DNA from: Flavobacterium difficile
Lineage (GTDB): Bacteria; Bacteroidota; Bacteroidia; Flavobacteriales; Flavobacteriaceae
Reading direction: 5' to 3'
Length of the DNA: 64,000 nucleotides
NCBI RefSeq assembly: GCF_011392115.1
Contig: NZ_JAAJBT010000005.1
Location: 124,001-188,000 of the forward strand
This document shows, piece by piece, positions 45,071 to 54,087 of the stretch. A program made the translations under genes and the position numbers. Position 1 is the first letter of the stretch; each line of letters starts with the position of its first letter. The notes beneath the pieces are model-generated. The model saw nothing but the letters and a program-made list of their open reading frames with translations, was not told the DNA's origin and did no database searches.

Positions 45071-47275
45071 TTGAAGAAATTTCCTAATTACATACAAGCC
45101 GATAGTAAAGATTGTGGTCCTACTTGTTTAAAAATTATTAGCAAATATTATGGTAAAACTATTAATATTCAACAATTAAGAGAGTTTAGCGAAACCACCC
45201 GTGAAGGAAGTAATTTACTATTTCTTTCAGATGCTGCCGAAAAAATTGGCTTTCGTTCTTTGGGTGTAAAACTTAATTTAGAGCGTTTAAACGAGGCACC
45301 CTTACCATGCATCCTACATTGGAATAAAGAACATTATGTAGTGCTTTATGATATCCGAAAAGGAAACTATTTAATTTCAGATCCTGGTTATGGATTAATA
45401 GCATACCACCAAACCGATTTTATCAAATTCTGGATCGGTAACAATGCAGACCATTTCACCCAAGAAGGTGTAGCTTTATTGTTAGAACCCACTCCCACTT
45501 TTTACGATTTAGAAAATGACACCACTGAAAAAAATGGTAAGAAAAGATCTTTAGGTTTTAGCTTATTATCACAATATGTTCTAAAATACAGATCGTTTTT
45601 AATTCAATTAGTTGTCAATCTGCTTGCTGGAAGTATTTTGCAATTAATTTTCCCTTTTTTAACACAAAGTATCGTGGATGTTGGTATTCAAAACCAAGAC
45701 ATGGGATTTGTGTATATAATTTTATTCGCACAATTATTCCTATTTGCAGGAAGAATGGGATTAGAATTAATTCGAGGCTGGATTATGCTTCACCTTTCTA
45801 CAAGAATCAATATTTCTTTAATTTCCGATTTCTTTATCAAATTAATGAATTTACCGATATCTTTTTTTGATGTCCGAATGACGGGTGACATCATGCAACG
45901 CATCAACGATCACCATCGGATTGAAAGAATCCTTACAACTTCTTCTTTGAACGTGATCTTTTCTATTTTTAACATGATTGTTATGGGTGGTGTTTTAGCC
46001 TACTACAATTTGACAATCTTTTTTGTCTTCTTCACAGGAAGTATTTTATATTTCGGATGGATTACCCTGTTTTTAAAGAGAAGAGAAGAATTAGATTACA
46101 AACGCTTCTCAGAAATTTCACAAGAACAGAGCAAAGTCATTGAATTAATTAACGGTATGCAAGAAATTAAATTGCACAATGCCGAAAAACAAAAACGCTG
46201 GGGTTGGGAATACGTGCAAGCCAGATTATTCCGTGTTTCTACAAAAGGACTAATATTAGAACAAACCCAATCATCAGGTTCTCAAATTATTAATGAATTA
46301 AAAAATATTTTTATTCTTATTTTATCAGCCAAACTGGTTATTGATGGTACAATTACTTTAGGAATGATGCTTGCCATAAGTTCTATTGTGGGAAGTTTAA
46401 ATGGCCCAATTTCACAATTAATTGGTTTTGTAAGAGAATTGCAAGATGCAAAAATTTCCTTAGCTCGACTATCTGAAATTCATGAAAAAGAAGATGAAAT
46501 TCAGCAAGAAGCCTTTCAAACCAATGATATTCCTAATAACGAAGACATCACAATTAATGAGGTTTCATTTAGATATTTAGGATCCGATGTTTCTGTTTTA
46601 GACAATTTAAGTCTTACGATTCCTGCCAATAAAATCACAGCAATTGTAGGAACCAGTGGAAGTGGAAAAACCACTTTAATGAAGTTACTTTTAAAATTTT
46701 ACGAACCTCAAACGGGTGAAATTTCAGTTGGAAATGCGCAATTGAAAAACATTAGTCAAAAAGCATGGCGTAACAATATTGGCGCTGTGATGCAAGAAGG
46801 TTTTATTTTTAACAATACAATTGCCAACAATATTGCTATTGGTGTAGATAGTATTAACAAAGAACGTCTAGTATATGCAGCAGACGTTGCGAATATTAGA
46901 GAATATGTCTCGGGTTTACCGTTAGGATATAATACCAAAATTGGTTCTGAAGGTGTGGGAATGAGTACAGGTCAAAAACAACGCTTATTAATTGCTAGAG
47001 CGGTATACAAAAACCCAGAAATGTTATTTTTCGATGAAGCCACTTCTGCTTTAGATGCAAATAACGAAAAAGAAATTATGGAAAAGCTAGATATCTTTTT
47101 CAAAGACAAAACCGTTGTGGTTATCGCACACCGATTAAGTACGGTTATGAATGCCGATCAAATTGTCGTACTAGAAAAAGGAAAAATAATTGAAATTGGA
47201 AACCACGAATCGTTAGTAGCAAAAAAAGGGAATTACTATAACCTAGTGAGAAATCAGTTGCAGCTAGGTAATTAA
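45071..47275 (+). CDS. C39-peptidase ABC exporter (bacteriocin/peptide type)
   Basis: 734 aa. An N-terminal C39 cysteine protease domain (1-130) holds Cys15 (DSKDCGPTCL), His88 (KEHYVVL) and Asp104 (SDPGYG), a full triad. The transmembrane domain is at about 165-460. The nucleotide-binding domain has Walker A GTSGSGKTT (527-535), signature MSTGQKQR (631-638) instead of LSGGQ, Walker B MLFFDEATSALD and H-loop IAHRLST. Such exporters cut a double-glycine leader and secrete the peptide. The start is TTG at 45071, giving the family's MKKFPNYIQADSKDCG opening. The HlyD partner follows by 10 bases. Confidence 0.92.
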   Translation: MKKFPNYIQADSKDCGPTCLKIISKYYGKTINIQQLREFSETTREGSNLLFLSDAAEKIGFRSLGVKLNLERLNEAPLPCILHWNKEHYVVLYDIRKGNYLISDPGYGLIAYHQTDFIKFWIGNNADHFTQEGVALLLEPTPTFYDLENDTTEKNGKKRSLGFSLLSQYVLKYRSFLIQLVVNLLAGSILQLIFPFLTQSIVDVGIQNQDMGFVYIILFAQLFLFAGRMGLELIRGWIMLHLSTRINISLISDFFIKLMNLPISFFDVRMTGDIMQRINDHHRIERILTTSSLNVIFSIFNMIVMGGVLAYYNLTIFFVFFTGSILYFGWITLFLKRREELDYKRFSEISQEQSKVIELINGMQEIKLHNAEKQKRWGWEYVQARLFRVSTKGLILEQTQSSGSQIINELKNIFILILSAKLVIDGTITLGMMLAISSIVGSLNGPISQLIGFVRELQDAKISLARLSEIHEKEDEIQQEAFQTNDIPNNEDITINEVSFRYLGSDVSVLDNLSLTIPANKITAIVGTSGSGKTTLMKLLLKFYEPQTGEISVGNAQLKNISQKAWRNNIGAVMQEGFIFNNTIANNIAIGVDSINKERLVYAADVANIREYVSGLPLGYNTKIGSEGVGMSTGQKQRLLIARAVYKNPEMLFFDEATSALDANNEKEIMEKLDIFFKDKTVVVIAHRLSTVMNADQIVVLEKGKIIEIGNHESLVAKKGNYYNLVRNQLQLGN

Positions 47276-47285
47276 AAAAATAAAT

Positions 47286-48578
47286 ATGTCAGAAAATAAA
47301 AACACCGACTTCGAACTACGCAGCGAAGAAGTACAAGATATACTTACCAAAGTTCCCAATTGGATGATTCGTTGGGGCACTTTTCTAATTTTCGGAATTA
47401 TCTTATTATTGTTATTTACTTCATGGTTTATTAGATATCCAGATGTGGTGACTAGCGAAATCGTTATCACAACCAACACGCCGCCAGAAAAGTTAGTTGC
47501 CAAAGTGAATGGAAAAATCCAAGCCATTTTAATTGAAGACCAAGCCAATATAAAAGCCAATACACCTTTAGCGGTGATTGAAAACTCAGCTAACTACAAA
47601 GATATTTTTTTGTTGAAATCTACATTAGAAAACATCAATTTAGATAAAAGCGAATTCCCTTTCGAAAAGTTTGCAACTGCTCAATTGGGAGAAGTGGAAG
47701 CCAGTTTTGCTTTTTTTCAAAAACAATATATCGCAGACAATTTAAACAAAAAACTACATCCTTTTGATGTTGATACGAATGCGCAAGGTTATGAAAAAAC
47801 ACAATTAGCCGAAAGATTACAGTTATTAATAGCTCAGAAATCAATTACTGAAAAGGAATTACAACTTCAAAAAAATGATGTCAACCGACAAGAAACTTTA
47901 TTTAAAAAAGGGGTAATTTCAGCTCAAGAAATCGAAAAACAACGATTAATTTATTTGCAAGCGGAGAAAAATTATAAGAATTTATTGAGTTCAATTTCAC
48001 AAACTAAATCCTCGATAAACGATTTAAAAAGAAACTATCAAACTACACAAATTAACGAAAACAAAGAAAACACCAATTTAGAAACGAACTTATTACAAGC
48101 TTTTTACCAACTTAAAAAAGCGATTACAGATTGGGAATTAAACTATGTTTTCCGCGCTTCTGAAGATGGAATGGTTTCGTTTTTACAAATTTGGTCAGTG
48201 AACCAAAACATTACAGCAGGAGAAAATATGTTTGCAATTATTCCAACCCATCAAAATGGTTTTGTTGGAAAAGTAAAAGCTGCTGCTTTAAATTCTGGAA
48301 AGATTAAAGAAAATCAGCGTGTTAATATTCGTTTAGCCAATTATCCTGATAGAGAATTCGGAATTGTAAAAGGACAAGTCAAAAGAATATCTTTAACTCC
48401 GGATAAAGATGGAAATTTACTTATAGATATTGCCTTACCCAATGGATTGGAAACTTCATATAACAAGAAAATTCAATTTCAACAAGAAATGCGCGGTACG
48501 GCAGCTATTATCACAGAAGATTTACGACTTATTGAACGTATTTTTTACCAGTTTAGAAGTATGTATCAGGTGGAGTAA
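47286..48578 (+). CDS. HlyD-family secretion adaptor
   Basis: 430 aa. A cytosolic N-terminus precedes one membrane helix (about 33-50; FLIFGIILLLLFTSWFI). A beta-barrel/lipoyl half (EIVITTNTPPEKLVAKVNGKIQAIL), a long coiled-coil hairpin (about 150-275) and a second lipoyl half (ASEDGMVSFLQIW) complete the adaptor. It bridges the ABC exporter to an outer-membrane TolC-like channel; no TolC gene is in the window. Its stop is 5 bases from the convergent trmN6 stop. Confidence 0.9.
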   Translation: MSENKNTDFELRSEEVQDILTKVPNWMIRWGTFLIFGIILLLLFTSWFIRYPDVVTSEIVITTNTPPEKLVAKVNGKIQAILIEDQANIKANTPLAVIENSANYKDIFLLKSTLENINLDKSEFPFEKFATAQLGEVEASFAFFQKQYIADNLNKKLHPFDVDTNAQGYEKTQLAERLQLLIAQKSITEKELQLQKNDVNRQETLFKKGVISAQEIEKQRLIYLQAEKNYKNLLSSISQTKSSINDLKRNYQTTQINENKENTNLETNLLQAFYQLKKAITDWELNYVFRASEDGMVSFLQIWSVNQNITAGENMFAIIPTHQNGFVGKVKAAALNSGKIKENQRVNIRLANYPDREFGIVKGQVKRISLTPDKDGNLLIDIALPNGLETSYNKKIQFQQEMRGTAAIITEDLRLIERIFYQFRSMYQVE

Positions 48579-48583
48579 AAAAC

Positions 48584-49324
48584 CTACATCTTCAAATAAA
48601 ACTCTTTCGTCAATTCTATATATTCTGGAGTATATTGATGACGAGCGGTTTCAATGACTAATTCATCAACAATTGGCGTTTGTTCGATGCGAGTAAATGC
48701 TAATAAACTTCTTTTAATTTCGGAAGTTGGCGTGCCTTTTACACGGGTAATTTTCAAAGGAAATAATAATGATTGTTTTGCTAAAGCGATAAAGTTTTCT
48801 TCAGCAGAATAAGGAATAATTACAGAAAAGATTCCATTTTCAGACAATAATAAATAAGCGGCTTCTACTAAATCTTCAAAAGGAAGGGCGTCAGCAAATC
48901 GAGCTAAATCACGTGCTTCATCTGGAGTTTTATAATCTTCTGAATAAAAGGGTGGATTGGAAACAATAACATCATATTGTTCTACCATTTCAAACTCGTT
49001 TGTGTCTTCGTCAATTTCTTGCAATTCTTCCACAAATTCATCTAAACCAGCATGATAACAAAACAAACGATCTCCCCAAGGTGAATTTTCAAAATTATCT
49101 ACACATTCTTCGTACGCGTTTTCTTCAATTTCAATCGCGTCAATTTGTTCCGCGTAACTTCTTTGTGCTAACATAAGTGAAAGCAAGCCCGTTCCAGCGC
49201 CAATATCTAATATGTTGTAAGGATTGTTGATTAAAGGTGTCCAAGCACCTAACAAAACACCATCTGTTCCCACTTTCATGGCAGATTTTTCTTGAACTAT
49301 AGAAAATTGTTTAAACTGAAACAT
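48584..49324 (-). CDS. trmN6: tRNA1(Val) (adenine(37)-N6)-methyltransferase
   Basis: 246 aa, class I SAM-dependent fold. FQFKQFSIVQEKSAMKVGTDGVLLGAW is the typical opening. The SAM loop is DIGAGTGLLSLML (40-52), and the catalytic NPPF (123-126) sits in VSNPPFYSED, marking an N6-adenine methylase. It is the YfiC/TrmN6 family. It is the third gene of a leftward group rpsP, rimM, trmN6, with a 40-base gap holding a repeat fragment. Confidence 0.9.
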   Translation of the reverse strand: MFQFKQFSIVQEKSAMKVGTDGVLLGAWTPLINNPYNILDIGAGTGLLSLMLAQRSYAEQIDAIEIEENAYEECVDNFENSPWGDRLFCYHAGLDEFVEELQEIDEDTNEFEMVEQYDVIVSNPPFYSEDYKTPDEARDLARFADALPFEDLVEAAYLLLSENGIFSVIIPYSAEENFIALAKQSLLFPLKITRVKGTPTSEIKRSLLAFTRIEQTPIVDELVIETARHQYTPEYIELTKEFYLKM

Positions 49325-49342
49325 AATTATGTTTATTGCTGC

Positions 49343-49364
49343 TCACTGAGACGGAGACTGTAAA
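49343..49364 (-). repeat. CAGTCTC-type repeat fragment after rimM
   Basis: On the minus strand the rimM TAG stop is followed directly by TTTACAGTCTCCGTCTCAGT, the same sequence start as after the HD gene at 16795. Confidence 0.6.
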
Positions 49365-49892
49365 CTATTCCAAATACAAATCCACTAAACCAACGGGTGT
49401 ATTTAAAACCAATTCTTTGTCTTTTCTATTGACCTCAATAATAAAAGAATCAATCATTGGCACTAAAACTTGTTTTTGACCTTTGAAAATTTCAAAAATA
49501 GGTTGTGCCGCATTATCTAAAATGGTATGAACCGTTCCAATATCGCCTAAACGCTGATCGATGACTTTGAATCCAATTATTTCGTGAAAATAAAACTTGT
49601 TCCCTTCAAGTTTCGGCAACATGGTAAGAGGTAAGTATACTTCTAAATTTTTCATGTTGTCGGCATCTAATTCCGTATCAACATCTTCAAATTTAACTCT
49701 TAGAAAAGTATCTTTATGGAGGGAAGATTTTTCAATAAAAAATGGAACCAGATTTTTATTGTATTCAATAAAAACTGATTCCAAATTTTGATAAAGTTCA
49801 GGTTCATCTGTATCTAAATAGATCAGAACTTCCCCTTTGAAACTAAATTTTTTAGCGATTTTGCCTAAATAAAAACATTCGTCTTTACGCAT
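49365..49892 (-). CDS. rimM: 16S rRNA processing protein RimM
   Basis: 175 aa. The N-terminal RimM domain opens FYLGKIAKKFSFKGEVLIYLDTDEP, and the PRC-barrel half includes FKVIDQRLGDIGTVHTILDNAAQPIFEI. RimM binds ribosomal protein S19 and assists maturation of the 30S head. It lies 12 bases after rpsP; trmD, often next in other bacteria, is absent here and trmN6 follows instead. Confidence 0.94.
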   Translation of the reverse strand: MRKDECFYLGKIAKKFSFKGEVLIYLDTDEPELYQNLESVFIEYNKNLVPFFIEKSSLHKDTFLRVKFEDVDTELDADNMKNLEVYLPLTMLPKLEGNKFYFHEIIGFKVIDQRLGDIGTVHTILDNAAQPIFEIFKGQKQVLVPMIDSFIIEVNRKDKELVLNTPVGLVDLYLE

Positions 49893-49904
49893 AATCGCAA
49901 TATA

Positions 49905-50447
49905 TTAAGCTTCTGTTTCTTCGTTAGCTTCTTCGGCAGCAGGTGCTTCAGTAGTTTCTTCAGCAGCAGCTTCTTCAACAACTTCTTCTGCTTTTGCAGC
50001 CTCAGCTTGTGCAGCCATACGTTTTTCGTTAGCTTCTTTTTCAGCTTTTAAAGCTTTAGCTTTAGCATCTGCATCCGCTTTGCTTAAACCTTCTTTTTTA
50101 GCATCAACTTTTCCAGCTTTTGCCTCTAACCAAGCTGCTAATTTAGCATCTGCTTGTTCTTGAGTTAACGCACCTTTTCTGATACCTCCATCTAAATGGT
50201 GTTTCAATAAAGCACCTTTATAAGACAAAATTGCTTTAGCCGTGTCAGTTGGTTGTGCACCATTGTGTAACCATTGAACAGCACTATCAAGATTTAAATC
50301 GATAGTTGCAGGGTTAGTGTTTGGATTGTAAGTTCCAATTTTTTCTAGGAATTTACCATCTCTTTTTGAGCGAGCATCTGCCGCTACGATCCAGAAAAAA
50401 GGTTTCCCTTTTTTACCATGTCTTTGTAATCTAATTCTTACTGGCAT
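49905..50447 (-). CDS. rpsP: 30S ribosomal protein S16 with long acidic tail
   Basis: 180 aa. The S16 core occupies about residues 1-85 (MPVRIRLQRHGKKGKPFFWIV, IGTYNPNTNPATIDLN). After it comes a tail of about 95 residues rich in Ala, Glu and Lys (from KAGKVDAKKEG to the end NEETEA), with low complexity. E. coli S16 is only about 82 aa; long tails are common in Bacteroidetes as I recall. S16 stabilises 30S assembly. First gene of the rpsP-rimM-trmN6 operon with a good promoter. Confidence 0.96.
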   Translation of the reverse strand: MPVRIRLQRHGKKGKPFFWIVAADARSKRDGKFLEKIGTYNPNTNPATIDLNLDSAVQWLHNGAQPTDTAKAILSYKGALLKHHLDGGIRKGALTQEQADAKLAAWLEAKAGKVDAKKEGLSKADADAKAKALKAEKEANEKRMAAQAEAAKAEEVVEEAAAEETTEAPAAEEANEETEA

Positions 50448-50496
50448 AATCTTATGATTAAATTTGAGGTTCTCGACCTCGGTTAATTAAGGGTGC

Positions 50497-50524
50497 AAAG
50501 ATAATAATAATTCTCAATTTTCAA
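50497..50524 (-). promoter_or_regulatory. rpsP promoter
   Basis: On the minus strand TTG (50522-50524), a 17-base spacer and TATCTTTG (50497-50504) fit the flavobacterial consensus TTG-N17-23-TAnnTTTG. This is the best full promoter match I found. Confidence 0.55.
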
Positions 50525-50785
50525 TGTTCCATGTTCAATTATTTTTGAATCAGTATTTTAATAGTGTTTTTACTTATTTTCCAAGAACACAGTTAGGAGA
50601 AATTTTAGACATCCATGAAATTTCTCTAATCATGTTGTTAGATTTTGATTTCGTATACTGATTTTCTCAACAAAGATTTAAAAAATCATACTAATTTTTA
50701 TAATTTCTTTAACCTGTGTTGTTCATATTCCAATTTTCATCTTTTGTCTTTTCACTTATGCCTTTTCCCATTAAAATTCATTTCG

Positions 50786-50793
50786 TATCTTTG
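50786..50793 (+). promoter_or_regulatory. -7 box of M20 peptidase gene
   Basis: TATCTTTG (TAnnTTTG) 22 bases before the ATG. Confidence 0.4.
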
Positions 50794-50815
50794 AAAACTA
50801 TAATCAAAAACAACT

Positions 50816-52210
50816 ATGGACAATATAAAACAATACGTTCAGGAAAACAAAGAACGTTTCATTCAAGAATTAATCGAATTATTAAAAATGCCTTCTGTTA
50901 GTGCAGATAGTGCTTATGCTCAGGATGTGATTAATACTGCTGAAGCCATTAAATCTAGCTTAGAAAAAGCAGGTTGCGATGTAGTAGAAATGTGCGAAAC
51001 ACCGGGATATCCAATCGTTTATGGACATAAAATTATTGATGCAAATTTACCAACTGTTTTGGTATATGGGCATTATGATGTACAACCTGCAGACCCTATT
51101 GAATTATGGGATTCTCCACCTTTCGAACCTGTAATTAAAACTACTGAAATTCATCCAGAAGGTGCAATTTTTGCTCGTGGAGCTTGTGACGACAAAGGTC
51201 AGATGTACATGCACGTAAAAGCCTTCGAATACATGATTGCGAACAACAATTTACCTTGTAACGTAAAATTTATGATTGAAGGTGAAGAAGAAGTAGGCTC
51301 AAAAAGTTTGGGTTGGTTTGTAGAACGCAATCAGGCAAAATTAGCTTGTGATGTGATTTTAATTTCAGACACAGGGATGATTTCTAACACACAACCTTCA
51401 ATAACTACTGGTTTACGCGGTTTAAGTTATGTAGAAGTGGAAGTTACTGGTCCGAATAGAGATTTACATTCCGGTTTATATGGTGGTGCTGTTGCGAACC
51501 CAATTAATGTGCTAACAAAAATGATTGCTTCTTTACATGATGAAAACAATCACATTACGATTCCAGGTTTTTACGATGGTGTGGAAGAATTATCATTAGA
51601 AGAAAGAGCAGAAATGGCAAAAAGACCATATTCTGAAGACGAGTATAAGAAAGCTTTAAATATTGCCGATACGTATGGCGAAACAGGATACACTACTAAC
51701 GAAAGAAACTCTATTCGTCCTACTTTAGACGTAAACGGAATTTGGGGTGGTTATACGGGTGAAGGCGCAAAAACGGTAATTGCTAGTAAAGCGTATGCTA
51801 AAATTTCTATGCGTTTGGTTCCAAACCAAGATTGGGAAAACATTACAGAATTGTTTCAAAAACATTTTGAAAGTATTGCACCAAGTGCGGTTACTGTAAA
51901 AGTTTCACCTCATCATGGCGGCCAAGGTTATGTAACTCCAATTGACAGCATTGGCTATCAGGCAGCATCAAAAGCATATTCGGATGCGTTTGGAAAAACA
52001 CCAATTCCAGTGCGTTCTGGAGGAAGTATTCCTATCGTAGCCCTATTTGAGAAAGAATTAAAGAGTAAAACAATTATGATGGGATTTGGTCTAGATAGTG
52101 ATGCCATTCATTCGCCAAACGAACATTATGGCATTTTTAATTACATGAAAGGTATAGAAACGATTCCTTTATTTTATAAATACTTTACAGAATTACACCA
52201 AAATCAGTAA
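50816..52210 (+). CDS. M20-family dipeptidase
   Basis: 464-aa cytosolic metallopeptidase. Zinc ligands and catalytic residues are visible: His86 (YGHYDVQP), the bridging Asp125 (GACDDKG), catalytic Glu in EGEEEVGS (157-159), and late His in HSPNEHYG. The lid/dimerisation domain is at about 190-330. It belongs to the M20/M25/M40 group that cleaves di- and tripeptides such as carnosine-type substrates. The exact substrate cannot be read. Confidence 0.92.
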   Translation: MDNIKQYVQENKERFIQELIELLKMPSVSADSAYAQDVINTAEAIKSSLEKAGCDVVEMCETPGYPIVYGHKIIDANLPTVLVYGHYDVQPADPIELWDSPPFEPVIKTTEIHPEGAIFARGACDDKGQMYMHVKAFEYMIANNNLPCNVKFMIEGEEEVGSKSLGWFVERNQAKLACDVILISDTGMISNTQPSITTGLRGLSYVEVEVTGPNRDLHSGLYGGAVANPINVLTKMIASLHDENNHITIPGFYDGVEELSLEERAEMAKRPYSEDEYKKALNIADTYGETGYTTNERNSIRPTLDVNGIWGGYTGEGAKTVIASKAYAKISMRLVPNQDWENITELFQKHFESIAPSAVTVKVSPHHGGQGYVTPIDSIGYQAASKAYSDAFGKTPIPVRSGGSIPIVALFEKELKSKTIMMGFGLDSDAIHSPNEHYGIFNYMKGIETIPLFYKYFTELHQNQ

Positions 52211-52234
52211 GCTGTATTAAATTTTTGGGTCTTT

Positions 52235-52287
52235 CTAACTTGTTTTGGAATCTAATAATCAGACTTCAAGATTCCGAAACAAGTTCA
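52235..52287. repeat. 17-bp inverted repeat, possible bidirectional terminator or REP-like element
   Basis: aacttgttttggaatct (52237-52253) and agattccgaaacaagtt (52269-52285) are complementary at 16 of 17 positions, and the exception is a G-U pair. It lies between converging genes. Confidence 0.7.
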
Positions 52288-52305
52288 GGATGACTAATTC
52301 TAACT

Positions 52306-53202
52306 TTATTGATACGCACTCAATTGCTGTGGCGTTTCAATATACTCTTTAACAATTTGCAAAACACCATCATCATTGGTTTCAATCAGCCATTTGATAA
52401 GTGAGATTCTACCGTTTTCAATTTCTATTCCGGTAATATTTCTGGGATGAACACAACTTCCATCGTTAAAAAAATTCAATAAATTTTCACTAGGTTTTGG
52501 AAAATGTGGCCGATGTGTATGTCCAATAATGGTAATTATATTTCCGTTATCAGCAATCCATTTTTTTATTCTACGTTCTACTTTTTCAGATTCTATATAG
52601 TTTTTTGCCGGACTAGTTGGATCTTTAATTCCCCAAACTTGAAGTGGTTTCCAAAGCACTCTCACAAAAAAACGATTGAACTTCCAACCCACATAATTCA
52701 TAAAATCTGCCTGATGGCCATGCGTTAAAAATAATTCTTGACCCGTTTCTGAGTTTTCTAAAACAATGGCTTCGTTAAAAGTTAAACTTGGCATTAACGG
52801 TAAATTTTTTCCAGCAGTAGTATCAAAATATTCTGAAAAGTTTCTCTTTACAATAGTAGGATTTCTGTATACCATATCATGATTGCCATAAATCATGTGC
52901 AATCTTTTTTTATCGTAGAATTTTTTTAAGAGTAAGAAAACATTTTTATTCGCTTCAATAATATCTTTAAAAAATAAATTTTCCCATAGTTCATCGCCAT
53001 CACCTAATTCGACATACTGAAAATCATTTTTATAGTACTGATTTAAAGCATGCATATAAATGTTACGATTGTTTGCGAAATCATCGGCAAAACTTCCGTC
53101 TCCACGATGGCAATCACTAAATAAAATAAATTTATCTGAGTTGGTAAATTTAATTCGAAGTGCTTTTTGATACGCTCTTGTTAATCGGGTTTGAGAAGAC
53201 AT
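52306..53202 (-). CDS. Calcineurin-like metallophosphoesterase
   Basis: 298 aa. Metal-binding blocks are in order: SDCHRGD (Asp30, His32), GDGDE (67-71), GNHD (106-109), LTHGHQAD, and GHTHRPHF. There is no signal peptide. The GDGDELWEN and SDCHRG form resembles LpxH-like or protein-phosphatase-like enzymes, but the substrate is unresolved. Single gene, flanked by the inverted repeat at 52235 and a terminator at 53253. Confidence 0.88.
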   Translation of the reverse strand: MSSQTRLTRAYQKALRIKFTNSDKFILFSDCHRGDGSFADDFANNRNIYMHALNQYYKNDFQYVELGDGDELWENLFFKDIIEANKNVFLLLKKFYDKKRLHMIYGNHDMVYRNPTIVKRNFSEYFDTTAGKNLPLMPSLTFNEAIVLENSETGQELFLTHGHQADFMNYVGWKFNRFFVRVLWKPLQVWGIKDPTSPAKNYIESEKVERRIKKWIADNGNIITIIGHTHRPHFPKPSENLLNFFNDGSCVHPRNITGIEIENGRISLIKWLIETNDDGVLQIVKEYIETPQQLSAYQ

Positions 53203-53252
53203 GATGAGTTATTTCTAACAAATATATAAAATAATATTTTCGTTTTCATGTC

Positions 53253-53286
53253 TAAAAAAACAAAAGCCACATTACTGCGGCTTTGT
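53253..53286 (-). terminator. Intrinsic terminator of enoyl-CoA hydratase operon
   Basis: On the minus strand AAAGCCGCA pairs with TGTGGCTTT (one G-U) around a 4-base loop, followed by a T-run. Confidence 0.8.
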
Positions 53287-53307
53287 TTATTTTGTATTGA
53301 TTAACAG

Positions 53308-54084
53308 CTATTTACCTGTAAAAACGGCTTTTCTTTTTTCTAAAAAGGCAGTTGTTCCTTCTTTGAAATCTTCCGTTCCAAAACAAATTCCGAAATTTTT
53401 AATTTCTGTAGCAAAACCATTTACGCCATCTTCAAAATTGGCGTTGATAGCTTCAATAGCTTTGGCAATAGCTACACTTGAATTATTACTAATTTTTGCA
53501 CCAATAGATTTCGCTAAATCTAATAATTCCTCTTGAGGAACAACGTGATTTACTAAACCATACGATTTAGCTGTTTCGGCATCAATCATATTAGCTGTCA
53601 TAATTAATTCCATAGCTCTACCCTTTCCGATTAATTGTGCCAAACGTTGCGTGCCGCCATAACCTGGAATCACACCTAAAGTCACTTCTGGCAAGCCCAT
53701 TTTTGCATTTGTAGAAGCAATTCTGAAATGACAACTCATCGCCAATTCTAATCCGCCACCTAACGCAAAACCGTTTACAGCTGCAATAACTGGAGTGGAT
53801 AAGTTTTGCACAAAATCAAACAATAATTCTTGTCCTTTTGCCGCCAATTGTTCTCCTTCTGAAACAGAAAAATGAGCAAATTCCGAAATGTCAGCACCTG
53901 CTACAAATGCCTTTTCACCACTTCCCGTTAAAACGATAACTTTGGTTGCCGTATCGTTGTTTAAATCGGTAAAAGCTTGGTGAAGTTCTTCTATCGTAGC
54001 TTTGTTTAAAGCGTTTAATTTTGTAGGTCTGTTAATCGTTACAATCGCTAAATTGTCTTGTTTTTCAATTAAAATATTTTCCAT
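53308..54084 (-). CDS. Enoyl-CoA hydratase (crotonase family)
   Basis: 258 aa. The oxyanion-hole region AFVAGADISEF (about 60-70), GGGLELAMSCHFRIAS with the first catalytic Glu (about 108), and GLPEVTLGVIPGYGGTQRL with the second Glu (about 130-148) are intact. It hydrates 2-enoyl-CoA in fatty-acid or amino-acid breakdown. It starts three bases after the histidine kinase stop, so it is the last gene of the AraC-hemH-hemJ-kinase transcript; the mix of functions is odd. Confidence 0.92.
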   Translation of the reverse strand: MENILIEKQDNLAIVTINRPTKLNALNKATIEELHQAFTDLNNDTATKVIVLTGSGEKAFVAGADISEFAHFSVSEGEQLAAKGQELLFDFVQNLSTPVIAAVNGFALGGGLELAMSCHFRIASTNAKMGLPEVTLGVIPGYGGTQRLAQLIGKGRAMELIMTANMIDAETAKSYGLVNHVVPQEELLDLAKSIGAKISNNSSVAIAKAIEAINANFEDGVNGFATEIKNFGICFGTEDFKEGTTAFLEKRKAVFTGK

Positions 54085-54087
54085 TTT

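Larger units (their letters stand above)
50448..50815. other. Intergenic region between rpsP and M20 peptidase
   Basis: 368 bases between divergent genes. It contains the rpsP leader hairpin (gaggt-ctcga-acctc, 50467-50481), the rpsP promoter (50497-50524), an imperfect inverted repeat at 50593-50605 and 50618-50629 (12 pairs with one bulged G), and a TATCTTTG -7 box at 50786-50793 for the M20 gene. I saw no coding frame or RNA gene. Confidence 0.5.
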
